Assembly: GCA_023246135.1 (NCBI GenBank)
Contig: JAHFJB010000044.1
Coordinates: forward strand, 1 to 5,169
From: Candidatus Parcubacteria bacterium
Lineage (GTDB): Bacteria; Patescibacteriota; Patescibacteriia; UBA1558; GWA2-36-10
Reading direction: 5' to 3'
DNA length: 5,169 nucleotides
This document shows positions 5,037 to 5,169 of this stretch, one piece after another. A program made the position numbers and the translations under genes. Each line of letters begins with the position of its first letter. Within the stretch, counting starts at the first letter, position 1. Below the pieces are notes generated by a model. It was given only the letters and a program-made list of their open reading frames with translations, did no database searches and had not been told where the DNA came from.

Positions 5037-5058
5037 ATTTTTCAAAATAATCTATAAT
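5030..5058 (+). promoter_or_regulatory. Sigma70 promoter driving the SAM-I riboswitch transcript
   Basis: TTGCCA at 5030-5035 (five of six) is followed after exactly 17 bases by TATAAT at 5053-5058 (six of six). Transcription would start near 5065, just upstream of the riboswitch aptamer. This is the best plus-strand promoter in the window. Confidence 0.8.
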
Positions 5059-5080
5059 AAAAACACTTTTAAAATTTAAT

Positions 5081-5169
5081 AAGAGTTATCAAGAGTGCGG
5101 GGAGAGATTTGGCTTGTTGATCCGCCAGCAACCTAATAAGCAATAGCTAATCAAGGTGCTAAGTCCAAC
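5081..5169 (+). promoter_or_regulatory. SAM-I (S-box) riboswitch aptamer, 3' end cut by window
   Basis: The conserved SAM-I core is present in order: TTATCAAGAG at 5087-5096 (P1 5' arm and kink-turn), TGGC/GCCA pairing of the P2 stem, CCAGCAACC at 5124-5132, an AGC/GCT hairpin as P3, and AAGGTGCTAAGTCC at 5154-5167. The class binds S-adenosylmethionine and usually turns off methionine or SAM synthesis or uptake genes by premature termination. The window stops inside P4, so the 3' arm of P1, the expression platform and the controlled gene are not visible. The promoter at 5030-5058 fits it exactly. Confidence 0.9.

Noticed and set aside
1..5169. CRISPR array, tRNA, rRNA or insertion-sequence transposase
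   Set aside because: No regularly spaced direct repeats, no cloverleaf with conserved tRNA loop sequences, no rRNA stretches and no transposase motifs were found on either strand.

Overview
The window looks like a chromosomal piece of an uncultured bacterium with a small, AT-rich genome, most likely a member of the Patescibacteria (Candidate Phyla Radiation). The clues are a short UvrC that ends just after its catalytic histidine, a CapA-family metallophosphatase with an N-terminal anchor, a secreted protein joining thrombospondin type 3 repeats to an L,D-transpeptidase domain, and native genes that start with no clear Shine-Dalgarno sequence. This placement is inference from gene style. No rRNA, tRNA or ribosomal protein gene is present to fix it. 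UGA ends one ORF and TAA or TAG the others, so the standard bacterial code fits.

Layout, left to right. (1) 1-1588: the 3' end of uvrA and then uvrC, one base apart, a nucleotide-excision-repair operon. (2) 1553-2125: a compact three-way-junction inverted repeat supplies the last codons and stop of uvrC. It is followed by a sigma70-type promoter, a strong Shine-Dalgarno, a 112-residue GC-rich ORF of unknown function and an elaborate hairpin terminator. (3) 2126-3216: a CapA/PGA_cap-type protein driven by an extended -10 promoter directly against that terminator. (4) 3233-3844, minus strand: a second GC-rich unit, again with its own near-consensus promoter, structured leader, unknown ORF (about 123 residues) and GC-rich terminator. 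(5) 3838-4612: the calcium-binding-repeat/L,D-transpeptidase gene. Its promoter shares -35 DNA with the divergent minus-strand unit, and its transcript is probably leaderless. (6) 4625-4992: a 13-bp all-GC hairpin terminator and a convergent minus-strand gene for a small winged-helix protein. (7) 5006-5169: divergent promoters around an operator-like inverted repeat, then a SAM-I (S-box) riboswitch cut off by the window edge, whose controlled gene lies outside.

UvrA and UvrC belong to one repair pathway. CapA-like and L,D-transpeptidase proteins both act at the cell envelope. The riboswitch points to a methionine/SAM metabolism or transport gene next door. The most unusual content is the two self-contained, GC-rich transcription units set into AT-rich DNA. 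I do not recognise either product, and their codon use, ribosome-binding sites and terminators differ from those of the native genes. They are the best candidates for an undescribed or horizontally acquired element.
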